Part shown: in pieces, positions 18,330-27,537 of the stretch
Layout of the letters: each line of letters begins with the position of its first letter
How positions within the stretch are numbered: the stretch's first letter is position 1
DNA from: JBMNGN01 sp050949865
GTDB lineage: Bacteria; Bacillota; Syntrophomonadia; Syntrophomonadales; Syntrophomonadaceae
Assembly: GCA_050949865.1 (NCBI GenBank)
Contig: JBMNGN010000003.1
Span: 186,001-250,000, forward strand
Length of the DNA: 64,000 nt
Reading direction: 5' to 3'
Position numbers and translations under genes: made by a program
The notes under the pieces: generated by a model
The model's database searches: none
The model's input: the letters and a program-made list of their open reading frames with translations, nothing else
Told to the model about the DNA's origin: nothing

Positions 18330-19472
18330 ATGTCCACTAAGCGAGATCTTTATCAAGTACTGGGAGTAACGAGAAATGCTTCACCGGAAGAGATTAAAAA
18401 GGCGTACAGGAATAAGGCCAGAAAGTTACACCCTGATGTAAACCGGGATGATCCGAAGGCGGAAGAAAAGTTTAAAGAGGTTTCTGATGCTTACGCAATC
18501 CTGAGCGATCCCCAAAAACGCGAAATTTATGATCGCTACGGTCATGATGCTTTTGATCCGACCAAAAATGCTGGAACAGGCGGGTTTGGTTTTGATATAA
18601 ATGACTTTGGCACCGGATTTGGAGACATTTTTGATATATTCTTCGGTGAGGGAAGAGCCACCGGCGGTAGAAGAAGAACTGGACCGCAAAGGGGAGAGGA
18701 TAGGGAGGTTCGGCTGGAGATTAATCTTGAAGATGCTATTTTTGGCATAGAAAAAGAGATTGAAATCAGCCGGGTGGAAAAGTGTGAAAAATGTAACGGC
18801 AATGGAGCTGAACCCGGCTCTAAAATAACCACCTGCCCTACCTGTAATGGAAAAGGCCAGGTGCGTACTGTCCAGACTACCCCCTTCGGCAGGTTTGAGA
18901 CGATTCGGACCTGTGCCAGCTGTCATGGAGAGGGTACTATAATTGAAAACCCGTGTACGGTTTGTAGAGGAACCGGCAAGGCTAGAAGAAGAAGGAAGAT
19001 AAATGTAAGAATACCAGCTGGGGTTGATACCGGCTCAAGGTTAAGAATCCAAGGGGAAGGGGAAATAGGTGTATTTGGCGGGCCCCCGGGTGACTTATAT
19101 ATATATATTGTGGTCAGACCTCATTCCCGTTTTGTAAGGGAAGCCAATAATCTTCTAACCAGCGTACAGATCGATTTTGTTCAAGCGGCTTTGGGGGCGG
19201 AAATAGAAATACCCCTTTTAGGGGGAGAAAAACACAGGCTTATTATCCCTGAAGGTACCCAGCCAGATGATATTATTACGGTTAAAGGCAAAGGGGTTCC
19301 CCATATACACAGCCACCGGATGGGAGACTTGAAGGTTAAAATAAAGGTTACCATTCCTAAGAGGTTATCCAAGAAGCAAAAAGACCTCTTGATGGCTTTC
19401 AACGACGATAAAGAAGAGGTAAGAGAACAGAAGAAAGGGATCTTTGAAAAATTCAAAGATGCGATGGGTTAA
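18330..19472 (+). CDS. dnaJ: Hsp40 co-chaperone DnaJ
   Basis: Stimulates DnaK ATPase and delivers substrates. The J domain is at residues 1-70 with the invariant HPD (KLHPDVNRDDP), followed by a Gly/Phe-rich region. The zinc domain has all four CxxCxGxG repeats (CEKCNGNG, CPTCNGKG, CASCHGEG, CTVCRGTG), then the C-terminal substrate-binding domains. 380 residues. Last chaperone gene of the operon; prmA follows after 9 bases. Confidence 0.98.
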   Translation: MSTKRDLYQVLGVTRNASPEEIKKAYRNKARKLHPDVNRDDPKAEEKFKEVSDAYAILSDPQKREIYDRYGHDAFDPTKNAGTGGFGFDINDFGTGFGDIFDIFFGEGRATGGRRRTGPQRGEDREVRLEINLEDAIFGIEKEIEISRVEKCEKCNGNGAEPGSKITTCPTCNGKGQVRTVQTTPFGRFETIRTCASCHGEGTIIENPCTVCRGTGKARRRRKINVRIPAGVDTGSRLRIQGEGEIGVFGGPPGDLYIYIVVRPHSRFVREANNLLTSVQIDFVQAALGAEIEIPLLGGEKHRLIIPEGTQPDDIITVKGKGVPHIHSHRMGDLKVKIKVTIPKRLSKKQKDLLMAFNDDKEEVREQKKGIFEKFKDAMG

Positions 19473-19481
19473 TGACATATC

Positions 19482-20387
19482 ATGATCTGGAAAGAGTTAG
19501 TAGTGACAACCGAACGCAGGTGTGCTGATCCGGTAGCAGGTATTATGATTAATCTCGGGTGCAACGGGGTTGCTATAGAAGATACTTCTGTGCCAAATGA
19601 TGATCATAACCTGTCCCCAATAATAAGTTATCCTATGGGGGAACAGGTGAAAATCAAGGCCTATTTTGGTCTGGATGAAGGTTTAGCCCAGGATTTAAAG
19701 GAAAAGTTGGCTATAGTTGAGGAAACCTTCGGGGTTAAGTGTTTTTTTTCCATTAATGAGGTTAATGATGAAGATTGGAAGGAAACATGGAAAGAGCACT
19801 ATCATACCTTTAAAATTGGCCGTCGTTTAGTTATTAAGCCCACCTGGGAAGAATACCATGGGCAGGCTGATGATATAATTATTGAGATGGACCCCGGTAT
19901 GGCCTTTGGTACCGGACTCCATGCTTCCACTCGTTTTTGCCTGGGTTTCCTGGAAGAATATATAGAGGGCGGAGAGAGGGTATTTGATGCCGGGTGCGGT
20001 TCGGGTATTTTATCTATTGCCGCAGCTAAACTAGGCTCAGGACCGGTAATTGCGGCCGATATTGACCAGCTGGCAGGCAGGGTAGCGTTGGACAATATTA
20101 GACTCAATCAGGTTGAAGATATGGTTGAAGTCAGAGTTGGAGATATATTTGAAGAAATCCTGGAACAGGAAATCGATATGGTCCTGGCTAATATAACTGC
20201 CGAAGTGCTGTATGAGTTTATCCCCCGGTTATCAGACAACCTAACCCAGGGGGGAGTATTTATTGGTTCGGGCATAATTGATTCCCGTTGGCCATGGTTG
20301 AAAAGGCAACTGGAGCTTGAAGGTTATAAAATTGAAAAAGTATTGACTGATGCCGATTGGGTAGGTGTAGCTGCACGCCGGTTATAA
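19482..20387 (+). CDS. prmA: Ribosomal protein L11 methyltransferase
   Basis: S-adenosylmethionine-dependent enzyme that trimethylates ribosomal protein L11. The N-terminal L11-recognition domain is followed by a Rossmann methyltransferase domain with MDPGMAFGTGLHASTRFCL, the binding loop FDAGCGSGILS near residue 170 and LANITAEVL. 301 residues, normal. No strong ribosome site is visible before the ATG, suggesting coupling to dnaJ. The dnaJ-prmA-rsmE order is conserved in Firmicutes. Confidence 0.94.
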   Translation: MIWKELVVTTERRCADPVAGIMINLGCNGVAIEDTSVPNDDHNLSPIISYPMGEQVKIKAYFGLDEGLAQDLKEKLAIVEETFGVKCFFSINEVNDEDWKETWKEHYHTFKIGRRLVIKPTWEEYHGQADDIIIEMDPGMAFGTGLHASTRFCLGFLEEYIEGGERVFDAGCGSGILSIAAAKLGSGPVIAADIDQLAGRVALDNIRLNQVEDMVEVRVGDIFEEILEQEIDMVLANITAEVLYEFIPRLSDNLTQGGVFIGSGIIDSRWPWLKRQLELEGYKIEKVLTDADWVGVAARRL

Positions 20388-20471
20388 CCATGAAATACCG
20401 GCATTCATCTGTATTAGGGATTGGCGGTTTATTGAAAAAATAGTATCCAATATGGTTAAGGGGGAGCGGAA

Positions 20472-21215
20472 TTGCACCGTTTTTTTGTTTCTGCTGACCG
20501 GGTTAATGAGCATACCCTTAAAGCTGTCCTTGATAGGCAGCAAAGCCGCCATGTAGAAAAAGTTCTGCGGTTAAAAGTCGGTGATGGCCTGATACTTTTT
20601 GACGGAAGTGGAAAGGAATACGAGTCGGTTATTTCAGGCCGCGGCAAAGATGGTCTGACTGTCGATATTAAGAAAATCTGCCGGAAAAATCTTGAACCCC
20701 CTATAAAATTAACCCTTTTTCAAGGGATAGCTAAAGGCAATAAGATGGATACCATTATACAAAAGGCGGTTGAGATTGGAGTCCATAAGATTTGCCCCAT
20801 AATAACCGACCATACTACGGTTAACCTGCAAGGAGACAAGCTGTTGGCCAAAGTTAAGAGATGGCAGGTAATTGCCACTGAAGCCTGCAAGCAGTGTGGA
20901 AGAAATGAGGTTCCTGTGATTAGTGAGGTAGAGACTTTCCCTCAAGCGTTGGCGGCAGTTGAGGGAAGGCATTGCTTATTGTTATATGAAAAGGGAGTAC
21001 ACGGCCTGAAACAAATACTAAGAGAAAATCCCGGAATGGAAGGGGAGGTCTCCCTAATAATCGGACCTGAAGGAGGATTCTCCGTTTCCGAGGTAGACCA
21101 GGCCAGGGAAAAAGGAGTAGCTATTGCCAGGCTGGGGCCGAGGATATTAAGAACCGAAACGGCCGGCTTGGTAGCGATAAGTATTATCATGTACGAATAC
21201 GGCGACATAGGATAG
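20472..21215 (+). CDS. rsmE: 16S rRNA m3U1498 methyltransferase
   Basis: SPOUT-class methyltransferase acting on U1498 of 16S rRNA. An N-terminal PUA-like domain (SRHVEKVLRLKVGDG) precedes the trefoil-knot domain with QKAVEIGVHKICPI, LIIGPEGGFSVSEV and LGPRILRTETAGLVAI, all typical of RsmE. 247 residues. TTG start with GGGGAG upstream. It lies 10 bases before mtaB, in the same transcript. Confidence 0.95.
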   Translation: MHRFFVSADRVNEHTLKAVLDRQQSRHVEKVLRLKVGDGLILFDGSGKEYESVISGRGKDGLTVDIKKICRKNLEPPIKLTLFQGIAKGNKMDTIIQKAVEIGVHKICPIITDHTTVNLQGDKLLAKVKRWQVIATEACKQCGRNEVPVISEVETFPQALAAVEGRHCLLLYEKGVHGLKQILRENPGMEGEVSLIIGPEGGFSVSEVDQAREKGVAIARLGPRILRTETAGLVAISIIMYEYGDIG

Positions 21216-21225
21216 AAGGGATAGT

Positions 21226-22533
21226 TTGAAGAAGGTTGCCTTTTACACTCTGGGTTGCAAGGTTAACCAGGTAGAAACTGAACAAATTAAAGAAGATTTT
21301 ATTAATCAAGGGTATTCCATTGTAGATTTTGATGGCCAGGCTGATATTTATATAATCAATACCTGCACTGTTACCCATGTAAGCAATCGGAAATCCAGGA
21401 GTATAATAAGAAGAGCAGTTAAGGGCAATCCCCGGGCACTGGTGGTAGTAACCGGCTGTATGGCGCAAACTGAAACCGAGCAAATAAAAGCAATTGAAGG
21501 AGTAAGCCTCATAGTCGGTAATAGAGAAAAAGAAAATGTATTAAAAATTGCCGAAGAATTTATCCAAACAAAAGGGTCCTTGGCTATTATTGCAGATAAG
21601 ATTTCCCGTACCCAACCCCTAAAACCGGTTATATATCAACAACCGCATGACAGAACTCGGGCTTTTGTTAAAATTCAGGATGGGTGTGAGAATTTCTGCA
21701 GCTATTGTATAGTGCCTTTTGCCCGAGGACCGGTCCGGAGCAAGTTACCTCAGGATGTTGTGCAAGAAGTGCAGCAATTAGTTGGGTTAGGGTACAAAGA
21801 AATAATACTGACTGGAATCCATATTGGTTCTTATGGGGTGGATTTAGGCAATTATAATATCGTAAAGATTTTAGAGACTATATTAAACCAGGTCAGTGGT
21901 GAATACAGAATAAGATTAAGCTCTATTGAACCGACTGAATTCAGCCCAGCATTGGTATCACTAGCAGCTGAAGAAAACAAGATTTGCCCTCATTTTCATA
22001 TACCTTTGCAAAGCGGCAGTAACCGAATTTTAAGGGAAATGAATCGTTCATATACCCAAAGGTTTTACCAGGACTTAGTTGATGGTATTGCAAGCAAAAT
22101 ACCTGATTCCGCAATTACCACTGATGTTATGGTGGGATTTCCGACGGAGGAAGAGGAAGATTTTAGACATACCTACAGGCTGATTGAGAAATTACCGGTT
22201 TTTGATCTACATGTATTCAAGTATTCAAGCCGGCCGGGGACTAAAGCTGCTACTATGTCCGGCATGGTACCAGAGGAGGACAAGAAGATAAGGAGCAGAA
22301 AATTATTAGAATTGGCAGAACAAAAAAGATTACGGTATATGAATTTTTTTCTGAATAAAGAGCTCAAAATACTAGTAGAAGAAAAAATAGGGAACACCGC
22401 CTACAAGGGATTAAGTGACAACTATATTCAGGTTGTGTTCAATCATGGAAAGGATTTAAGAGGGCAGCTGGTAAAGGCTCAAATCCTGGAAATCAAGGAT
22501 AACCAGGCAATAGGGCAATTGGCTGCAGATTAG
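21226..22533 (+). CDS. mtaB: tRNA t6A37 methylthiotransferase MtaB
   Basis: Radical-SAM enzyme that converts t6A37 of tRNA to ms2t6A. Domains in order are an N-terminal UPF0004 domain with cluster Cys in TLGCKVNQVE, NTCTVTH and VVVTGCMAQ; a radical-SAM domain with the motif CENFCSYCIVPFARG; and a C-terminal TRAM-like part. 435 residues. TTG start. The C-terminal position after rsmE is conserved in Bacillus (yqeV). Confidence 0.95.
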   Translation: MKKVAFYTLGCKVNQVETEQIKEDFINQGYSIVDFDGQADIYIINTCTVTHVSNRKSRSIIRRAVKGNPRALVVVTGCMAQTETEQIKAIEGVSLIVGNREKENVLKIAEEFIQTKGSLAIIADKISRTQPLKPVIYQQPHDRTRAFVKIQDGCENFCSYCIVPFARGPVRSKLPQDVVQEVQQLVGLGYKEIILTGIHIGSYGVDLGNYNIVKILETILNQVSGEYRIRLSSIEPTEFSPALVSLAAEENKICPHFHIPLQSGSNRILREMNRSYTQRFYQDLVDGIASKIPDSAITTDVMVGFPTEEEEDFRHTYRLIEKLPVFDLHVFKYSSRPGTKAATMSGMVPEEDKKIRSRKLLELAEQKRLRYMNFFLNKELKILVEEKIGNTAYKGLSDNYIQVVFNHGKDLRGQLVKAQILEIKDNQAIGQLAAD

Positions 22534-22669
22534 TTATTATGATAACTGCTAAAAGTGGACTGAACTCAAAACTAGATATATACTAGATGTATAATTATTT
22601 TAGACCTCTTCATAAATAAAGCAAATGATTCCCTGGAATAGATAGAACCTGGCCGAGGAGGTGACAAGG

Positions 22670-23020
22670 ATGAATAATTCAGATTGCATTTTCTGCAGAA
22701 TTGCTAGCAGAGCAATCGATGCTACCATCATATATGAAGATGATCAAATAATAGCAATTCAGGATGTTAACCCAGTTGCCCCAGTACATATATTATTGAT
22801 ACCTAAGATGCATATAGAATCGTTAAACCAGGTGGATGGCGAGCAGGTTGGGATTTTAGGCCGAATCAATTTTGTAGCCGCACAGTTGGCTAAAGAGCTT
22901 GGAATTGCTGAAGCCGGATACCGTTTGATAAATAATTGCGGCGAGTTTGGCGGGCAATCTGTTTTACACCTGCATTACCACCTCCTGGGAGGAAGAGAAC
23001 TGGCTTGGCCTCCCGGTTAA
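22670..23020 (+). CDS. HIT family nucleotide-binding protein (HINT-like)
   Basis: Histidine-triad purine nucleotide hydrolase or phosphoramidase. CIFCRIASRAIDAT at the N-terminus is the HINT zinc-type start, and the triad HLHYHLLGGRELAWPPG is intact near the C-terminus. 116 residues. The start at 22670 is preceded by a strong GAGGAGGTGA; an overlapping GTG at 22661 lies within that site. Substrate in the cell is unknown. Confidence 0.92.
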   Translation: MNNSDCIFCRIASRAIDATIIYEDDQIIAIQDVNPVAPVHILLIPKMHIESLNQVDGEQVGILGRINFVAAQLAKELGIAEAGYRLINNCGEFGGQSVLHLHYHLLGGRELAWPPG

Positions 23021-23097
23021 TATTGACTCTTAAACCATATAGATAGTACAATAATATGGTGTACACTCAAACCTGGTGCAGTGAGGGGAGGGAAATA

Positions 23098-23274
23098 ATG
23101 TCTGAAGTAAAAGTAGGTAAAAATGAATCCCTTGATAGTGCTCTTAAGAGGTTTAAACGTTCCTGCCAGAAAGCAGGAGTTATGCAAGATATTAGAAAAC
23201 ATGATCATTATGAAAAGCCGAGCATAAGAAAGAAGAAAAAGTCTGAGGCCGCTCGCAAAAAGAGAAGGTTCTAA
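23098..23274 (+). CDS. rpsU: 30S ribosomal protein S21
   Basis: Small basic ribosomal protein of 58 residues, beginning MSEVKVGKNESLDSALKRF and ending KKKSEAARKKRRF. GGGAGGGAA precedes the ATG at 23098; an upstream in-frame GTG at 23056 would add 14 non-homologous residues. rpsU lies here in many Firmicutes, usually with yqeY next, which is missing in this window. Confidence 0.96.
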   Translation: MSEVKVGKNESLDSALKRFKRSCQKAGVMQDIRKHDHYEKPSIRKKKKSEAARKKRRF

Positions 23275-23289
23275 GAGGAGTCCATAACC

Positions 23290-23439
23290 ATGAGTTTCTT
23301 CGCATTACTTTTTACCCGAATGATATTTTTGCTTCTACGAAGAACAAGGTCTGATAGACAGCGCAGGTTTATCAGACCTTTTGCTATTATTCGATCCAGG
23401 GTTTCTGTTACAATAACTGGTATAAAGGGGGATGTTTGA
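23290..23439 (+). CDS. Possible small Arg-rich protein after rpsU
   Basis: A 49-codon frame starting MSFFALLFTRMIFLLLRR and then Arg-rich (SDRQRRFIRPFAIIRSR). An AGAGGAG lies about 10 bases upstream. Its TGA overlaps the ATG of the next small gene, suggesting coupling. I recognise no family. It may be only a leader or chance frame. Confidence 0.35.
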   Translation: MSFFALLFTRMIFLLLRRTRSDRQRRFIRPFAIIRSRVSVTITGIKGDV

Positions 23440-23555
23440 TGGGATTCATGAATAAAGGAATGCAAAACAAGAAGCAGAAAAAGGCCTTTTTTATAATCAT
23501 CAGCCTGGTATTGGCATCCTTTCTGCTCAGTATTATTGCAGTTGCTTTTATCTAA
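23439..23555 (+). CDS. Short single-pass membrane protein (Prli42/DUF4044-like)
   Basis: A 38-residue protein: a Lys/Gln-rich start (MGFMNKGMQNKKQKK) followed by one hydrophobic helix to the C-terminus (FFIIISLVLASFLLSIIA). AAAGGGGGA lies six bases before the ATG. The layout resembles the very short Prli42 and DUF4044 membrane peptides of Firmicutes, but sequence this short cannot prove homology. A strong terminator follows 25 bases later, which supports a real gene end here. Confidence 0.5.
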   Translation: MGFMNKGMQNKKQKKAFFIIISLVLASFLLSIIAVAFI

Positions 23556-23579
23556 TACCATAAAAAAGTGATTATCCGC

Positions 23580-23604
23580 AAACACCTCAAAAGGTGTTTT
23601 TTGC
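23580..23604 (+). terminator. Rho-independent terminator after the rpsU group
   Basis: AAACACCT and AGGTGTTT form an eight-pair stem around a short CAAA-type loop, followed by TTTTTGCTTTTTT. It closes the HIT-rpsU-small protein group. The 240 bases after it, up to the CoA-transferase gene, show no gene or clear promoter. Confidence 0.85.
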
Positions 23605-23850
23605 TTTTTTAACTATCCAGACCAAAGGGAAATGGGTATACACCCGGATTGAAGTTTTGATTGTCCCCTGGCAGTTGGGGTTATTGATCTTAAGAACTAT
23701 CAAAACTGGCGACTCTGTTTAATTTGCCCAAAAAACCAAGTTTTTTAGGGTTAAATTATATAAAGGGCTGTCATCCTGTATTCCTCTCACCCAATCGGCC
23801 CTGTGCTCATCCATATATACTCAATCAAAAATGAAGGAGGATGGTGTTTC

Positions 23851-24693
23851 ATGAAAAACAAATTGGTTTCCATGACCCAGGCAGCAGATTTAATTAGGAG
23901 CAATCAACTGCTGGCCCTGGGGGGAAATGCCTTGCATCGGACCCCGACTGCCTTTGCTTATGAATTGGGAAGGAGGAGTCTAAAAGGTTTAAAGATCTGT
24001 GGTGCGGCTCCCGGGCTGGCATCTGATATGCTTTGTGCTGCCGGCCTGGTAGATACGGTCTATTTTGGGTTTTTTGGATTTGAAAATGAATACGGTTTGG
24101 CACCAGGTATGCGCAAGGGGTGCCAAAACGGTACGATTAAGGCTATGGAAGGATCCTGAGCAACCCAGATAAATGCCCTCCGTGCGGGAGCGTATGGAAT
24201 TCCTTTTATACCGGTGAACGGTATGTTGGGCAGTGATCTAGTTGATTTGCGGCCAGAATTCTTCCGGAGTATGGAAAGCCCATTTGATGGACAAAAGACG
24301 GTAGTAGTAAAGGCCCTGGTTCCTGATTATGCTATTATTCATGTTCAAGAGGCTGATGAATACGGAAATGCTAGAATCCTGGGGCCGGATTTTCAAGATG
24401 TCCTTCTGGCCAGAGCAGCCCAAAAAACTATTATCACCACAGAGAAATTAGTAAACACCGATGTTTTCAGGCATAATCCTAAAATGACCGCAGTGCCGCA
24501 TTTCCTGGTTGAGGCGGTTGTATTAGCCCCGGGTGGAGCTAAACCCGGGATTTGTTATCAAGAATATGACCATGTAGAAGACCGGGAAATGAGAGCTTAT
24601 ATCCAAGCAGTTAAAGATGATACGATTAAGGATTTCTTCCAGACTATTACAGAAAGGAGGATACAAGAATGGAATATGGCCCCGCAGAAATGA
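23851..24693 (+). CDS. Family I CoA-transferase alpha subunit with in-frame UGA
   Basis: Alpha subunit of a two-subunit CoA-transferase (GctA/3-oxoacid type), transferring CoA between acyl groups. The first 102 codons end at TGA (24157-24159), but the same frame continues without another stop to 24693. The continuation ATQINALRAGAYGIPFIPVNG is the normal next block of the family, so this is one 280-codon gene with UGA at codon 103 after KAMEGS. A SECIS-like hairpin follows (24173-24195). It is either a selenocysteine codon or a nonsense mutation; if a mutation, the gene is a pseudogene. ATG 23851 is chosen for its AAGGAGGA site. The 3' end overlaps the intact beta gene by 25 bases. Confidence 0.8.
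24173..24195 (+). other. Bacterial-SECIS-like hairpin after the in-frame UGA
   Basis: Starting 13 bases after the UGA, ATGC-C-CTCC pairs with GGAG-C-GTAT (eight pairs, one C-C mismatch) around the five-base loop GTGCG. The loop begins with G, 23 bases after the UGA, within the range usually given for bacterial SECIS elements. It could also be chance in a GC-rich coding stretch. Confidence 0.35.
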
Positions 24694-25397
24694 TGGTAGT
24701 GGCTTTAGCTCGTGAAATAAGAGAAGGTGATGTAGTATTCCATGGCCTGGCTTCACCAGTGCCGGTACAAGCGATGAAACTAGCGAAAGAAATGGGTAAG
24801 GACTTCACCTGGATAAATATTACCGGTGGAGTTGACCCGGATCATGTAGTTCCTTCATATCACGGCTCAACCTTATCCAAAAACCAGTTTGAAGGAAGCG
24901 TGGCTCATTTTGGATTGGACGAGATATTCGATCTGGCTTCCAGAGGGAGGGTAGACATATCATTTTTAAGCTTTGTACAGATTAGCCGGAAAGGCGAAAT
25001 CAATATGTCGTATGTCGGCGGAACCTATGATAAACCAAGAGTCAGATTGCCCGGCGGAGCCGGAAGCGCCACCCTCACCCCGCTAACCAAAAGAACTACT
25101 ATCTGGAAAACCAAACACGATCGGAATTCTTTGGTGGAAAAAGTACAATTCGCCACTGCTGCTGCAGATCCTGGCAAGGAGTTTACTGTGGTGACCAACC
25201 TTTCTATTTTCCGGTTAAAAAACGGGCAATTGGAGCTGGAAAGTATATTTCCGTATACTACCCTGGAACAGGTTAAGGACTGTACCGGGTGGGAGATTAC
25301 CCAAACTGATGTGCCGTTCTATGAACCACCTACCAGGGAAGAGCTGGAGACCCTGGAGCGAATTGATCCTCATAGTATCAGGTATATTGAGTTTTAA
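24669..25397 (+). CDS. Family I CoA-transferase beta subunit (GctB-like)
   Basis: Partner of the preceding alpha subunit. The 242-residue protein begins MEYGPAEMMVVALAREIREG and has the GctB/IpdB-like blocks GSVAHFGLDEIFDLASRGR, VQISRKGEINMSYVGG and PRVRLPGGAGSA. GAAAGGAGGA lies 10 bases before the ATG inside the end of the alpha gene, so the two are translationally coupled. The frame is complete, which argues that the pair may still be functional despite the UGA in alpha. Substrates are unknown; the adjacent CoA-disulfide reductase is consistent with CoA or thiol metabolism. Confidence 0.87.
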   Translation: MEYGPAEMMVVALAREIREGDVVFHGLASPVPVQAMKLAKEMGKDFTWINITGGVDPDHVVPSYHGSTLSKNQFEGSVAHFGLDEIFDLASRGRVDISFLSFVQISRKGEINMSYVGGTYDKPRVRLPGGAGSATLTPLTKRTTIWKTKHDRNSLVEKVQFATAAADPGKEFTVVTNLSIFRLKNGQLELESIFPYTTLEQVKDCTGWEITQTDVPFYEPPTREELETLERIDPHSIRYIEF

Positions 25398-25452
25398 GCC
25401 AATTCAACGTTAGCATACATGGAGTTTGCGATAAAAGGTAGGTGCTCATTCT

Positions 25453-27096
25453 ATGAAAGTAATTATAGTTGGTGGGGTAGCGGCTGGGGCCAGCGCCGCC
25501 GCCCGTCTTAGAAGGCTTGATGAACATGCTGAAATTATCGTAATTGAAAAGGGGCAGGATATTTCCTTTGCCAACTGCGGGCTTCCTTATTACATTGGGG
25601 GAATAATTGAGCATAGAAAACAATTGCTTGTACAGACCCCGAGGTCAATGCACAAAAGGTTTAATATTGATGTTCGCACCCTGAGCGAAGTAACCGATAT
25701 ATTTCCCGAATCAAAGATGGTGCAAATTAAAAACCTGGTAGATGGCCAGTTGTACCAGGAGAAATATGACTATCTGGTTTTATGTACCGGAGCTGCTCCG
25801 GTAGTTCCAGAGGTTTTTAGCTCAAGACAACCCAATGTGTTTACAGTCCGGAATATTCCTGATAGTGATGTTATTAAAGCTTACATTGAATCACAGCGGC
25901 CGGAATCCGCGGTTATCGTTGGCGGAGGGTTTATAGGGTTGGAAATGGCTGAGATGTTGCATGAACGAGGCCTGAAGGTGGCTGTGGTTGAAAGTGCTCC
26001 GCAATTGCTGGGAGCACTGGATGGGGAAATGGCAGCCATAGTTCACCGGTATTTACGCTCCCTAGGCATGGAGCTATACCTGGGACAGCGGATAATAAAC
26101 ACCGAAGCCGGGCCTTCAGGAGTGGAGAAGATCTATCTGGATAGCGGCAAAATACTTAATACCGAATTGATTGTTCTGGGTACAGGCATAAGGCCGGAAA
26201 CCCGGCTGGCTAAAAAGGCCGGTATAAAGTTGGGGAGTACCGGAGGGATTCTGGTTGATGAATATATGCGGACCAGCGATCCCTATATCTATGCCGCTGG
26301 GGATGTGGTGCAGGTTAAAGATTTCGTAACCGGCCGGGATTCCCTTTACCCTTTGGCCGGCCCGGCTAATCGGCAAGGATGGATAGTAGCCAATAATATT
26401 GCAGGGCATAAGGTAGAATATAATGGTACCCAGGGTACAGCCATTATAAGGATTAAAGACATGGTAATAGGAGTTACCGGCAGTAATGAGAAGACTCTCC
26501 GGCAACTGGGCAGAGAATACTTAACCTGCCATACCCACCCCAGCTCTTGGGCTGCCTATTATCCGGGCAGCAGCGAAATGACGATTAAAATTATTTTTCA
26601 GCCCGGGGACGGAAAGCTTTTAGGGGCGCAAATTGTTGGACACCATTCGGTAGATAAAAGGATAGATGTCCTGGCAACTGCAATCCGGGCAGGTATGACG
26701 GTTTTTGATCTGCAGGAACTGGAACTGGCTTATGCTCCGCCCTTCTCCTCGGCCAAGGATCCGGTAAACATGATCGGATATGTTGCCGGTAATATAATAA
26801 ATAAAATGGTAGATGTTATTACCTGGGATGAGGTATTCCAGTTGGTAGAGGCAGGGGCATTTCTTATTGATGCCAGAACCCCCAAAGAGTATGCCAGAGG
26901 TTCGATCCCAGGAGCGGTTAATATCCCGGTTGATGAACTGAGGGAAAACCTGGATTTGATTCCCAAGGATAAAGAAATTCTCGTATTATGCCAGGTAGGG
27001 TTAAGGGCATATTTGGCCAATCGTATCCTTATTCAACACGGTTTTAAAGCTAAAAATATCGATGGGGGATATAGATTATATCAACTAAGTAGGTAA
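25453..27096 (+). CDS. CoA-disulfide reductase with C-terminal rhodanese domain
   Basis: FAD- and NAD(P)H-dependent flavoprotein. It starts KVIIVGGVAAGASAAARLRR (FAD-binding loop), has the single active Cys in FANCGLPYYIGG near residue 43, a second dinucleotide loop VIVGGGFIGLEMAEML and YAAGDVVQV. The dimerisation domain is followed from about residue 460 by a rhodanese domain with LIDARTPKEYARG and the active-site loop CQVGLRA. 547 residues match the CoADR-rhodanese class, which reduces CoA disulfides, persulfides or polysulfide. It lies 55 bases after the CoA-transferase pair. Confidence 0.9.
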   Translation: MKVIIVGGVAAGASAAARLRRLDEHAEIIVIEKGQDISFANCGLPYYIGGIIEHRKQLLVQTPRSMHKRFNIDVRTLSEVTDIFPESKMVQIKNLVDGQLYQEKYDYLVLCTGAAPVVPEVFSSRQPNVFTVRNIPDSDVIKAYIESQRPESAVIVGGGFIGLEMAEMLHERGLKVAVVESAPQLLGALDGEMAAIVHRYLRSLGMELYLGQRIINTEAGPSGVEKIYLDSGKILNTELIVLGTGIRPETRLAKKAGIKLGSTGGILVDEYMRTSDPYIYAAGDVVQVKDFVTGRDSLYPLAGPANRQGWIVANNIAGHKVEYNGTQGTAIIRIKDMVIGVTGSNEKTLRQLGREYLTCHTHPSSWAAYYPGSSEMTIKIIFQPGDGKLLGAQIVGHHSVDKRIDVLATAIRAGMTVFDLQELELAYAPPFSSAKDPVNMIGYVAGNIINKMVDVITWDEVFQLVEAGAFLIDARTPKEYARGSIPGAVNIPVDELRENLDLIPKDKEILVLCQVGLRAYLANRILIQHGFKAKNIDGGYRLYQLSR

Positions 27097-27111
27097 AAGA
27101 ACCAATGAGGT

Positions 27112-27151
27112 TGACAGGGTAACAGGTAGAGGGTTACCCTGTCAGCTTTTT
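27112..27151 (+). terminator. Rho-independent terminator after the CoA-disulfide reductase
   Basis: TGACAGGGTAAC (27112-27123) pairs perfectly with GTTACCCTGTCA (27133-27144) around a nine-base loop, followed by GCTTTTT. It separates the CoA metabolism insert from the yqfC sporulation operon. Confidence 0.85.
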
Positions 27152-27246
27152 GATGCTGTTTTATGCTCCTCCTGGGCTGGATGGAATTTAAGCGGGACAA
27201 TAAGCATATATTTTTCCATGGAAAAGCCTTTTTTGGGGGGCATAAA

Positions 27247-27525
27247 ATGGACAAAAAAAATGAGAACCTTACCAGGGTAGTAGCGGAAATGTTGGAAATA
27301 CCCAAAGATTTGGTAATGGATTTGCCCAAAATTACTGTAATCGGCAACAATGAGTTATATCTGGAAAACCATAAAGGTATAATCGAATACGGTTTAACCC
27401 GCCTGAGGGTTAATGTAACCCGCGGTTATATAGAAATAGCAGGAAATAACCTGGAAATAAGGGCCCTGATGCCTGACGAAATGAGTATAGCCGGTGAAAT
27501 ACGTTCAATTAAATACTTTGACTAA
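27247..27525 (+). CDS. yqfC: Sporulation protein YqfC
   Basis: 92-residue member of the YqfC/YabP family, made in the mother cell and required for normal spore formation. Typical sequence includes EIPKDLVMDLPKITVIG, LYLENHKGIIEY and IEIAGNNLEIRAL. ATG 27247 is chosen over an in-frame start 84 bases upstream because GGGGGG lies just before it and homologues begin here. A CATATATT about 40 bases upstream could be part of a sigma-E promoter. yqfD follows after 12 bases. Confidence 0.9.
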   Translation: MDKKNENLTRVVAEMLEIPKDLVMDLPKITVIGNNELYLENHKGIIEYGLTRLRVNVTRGYIEIAGNNLEIRALMPDEMSIAGEIRSIKYFD

Positions 27526-27537
27526 AAGGAGGTTCTA

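Noticed and set aside
23711..23731. TGGC...TTGC resemblance to a sigma-54 promoter before the CoA-transferase
   Set aside because: The two elements are about six bases too far apart for a -24/-12 promoter.
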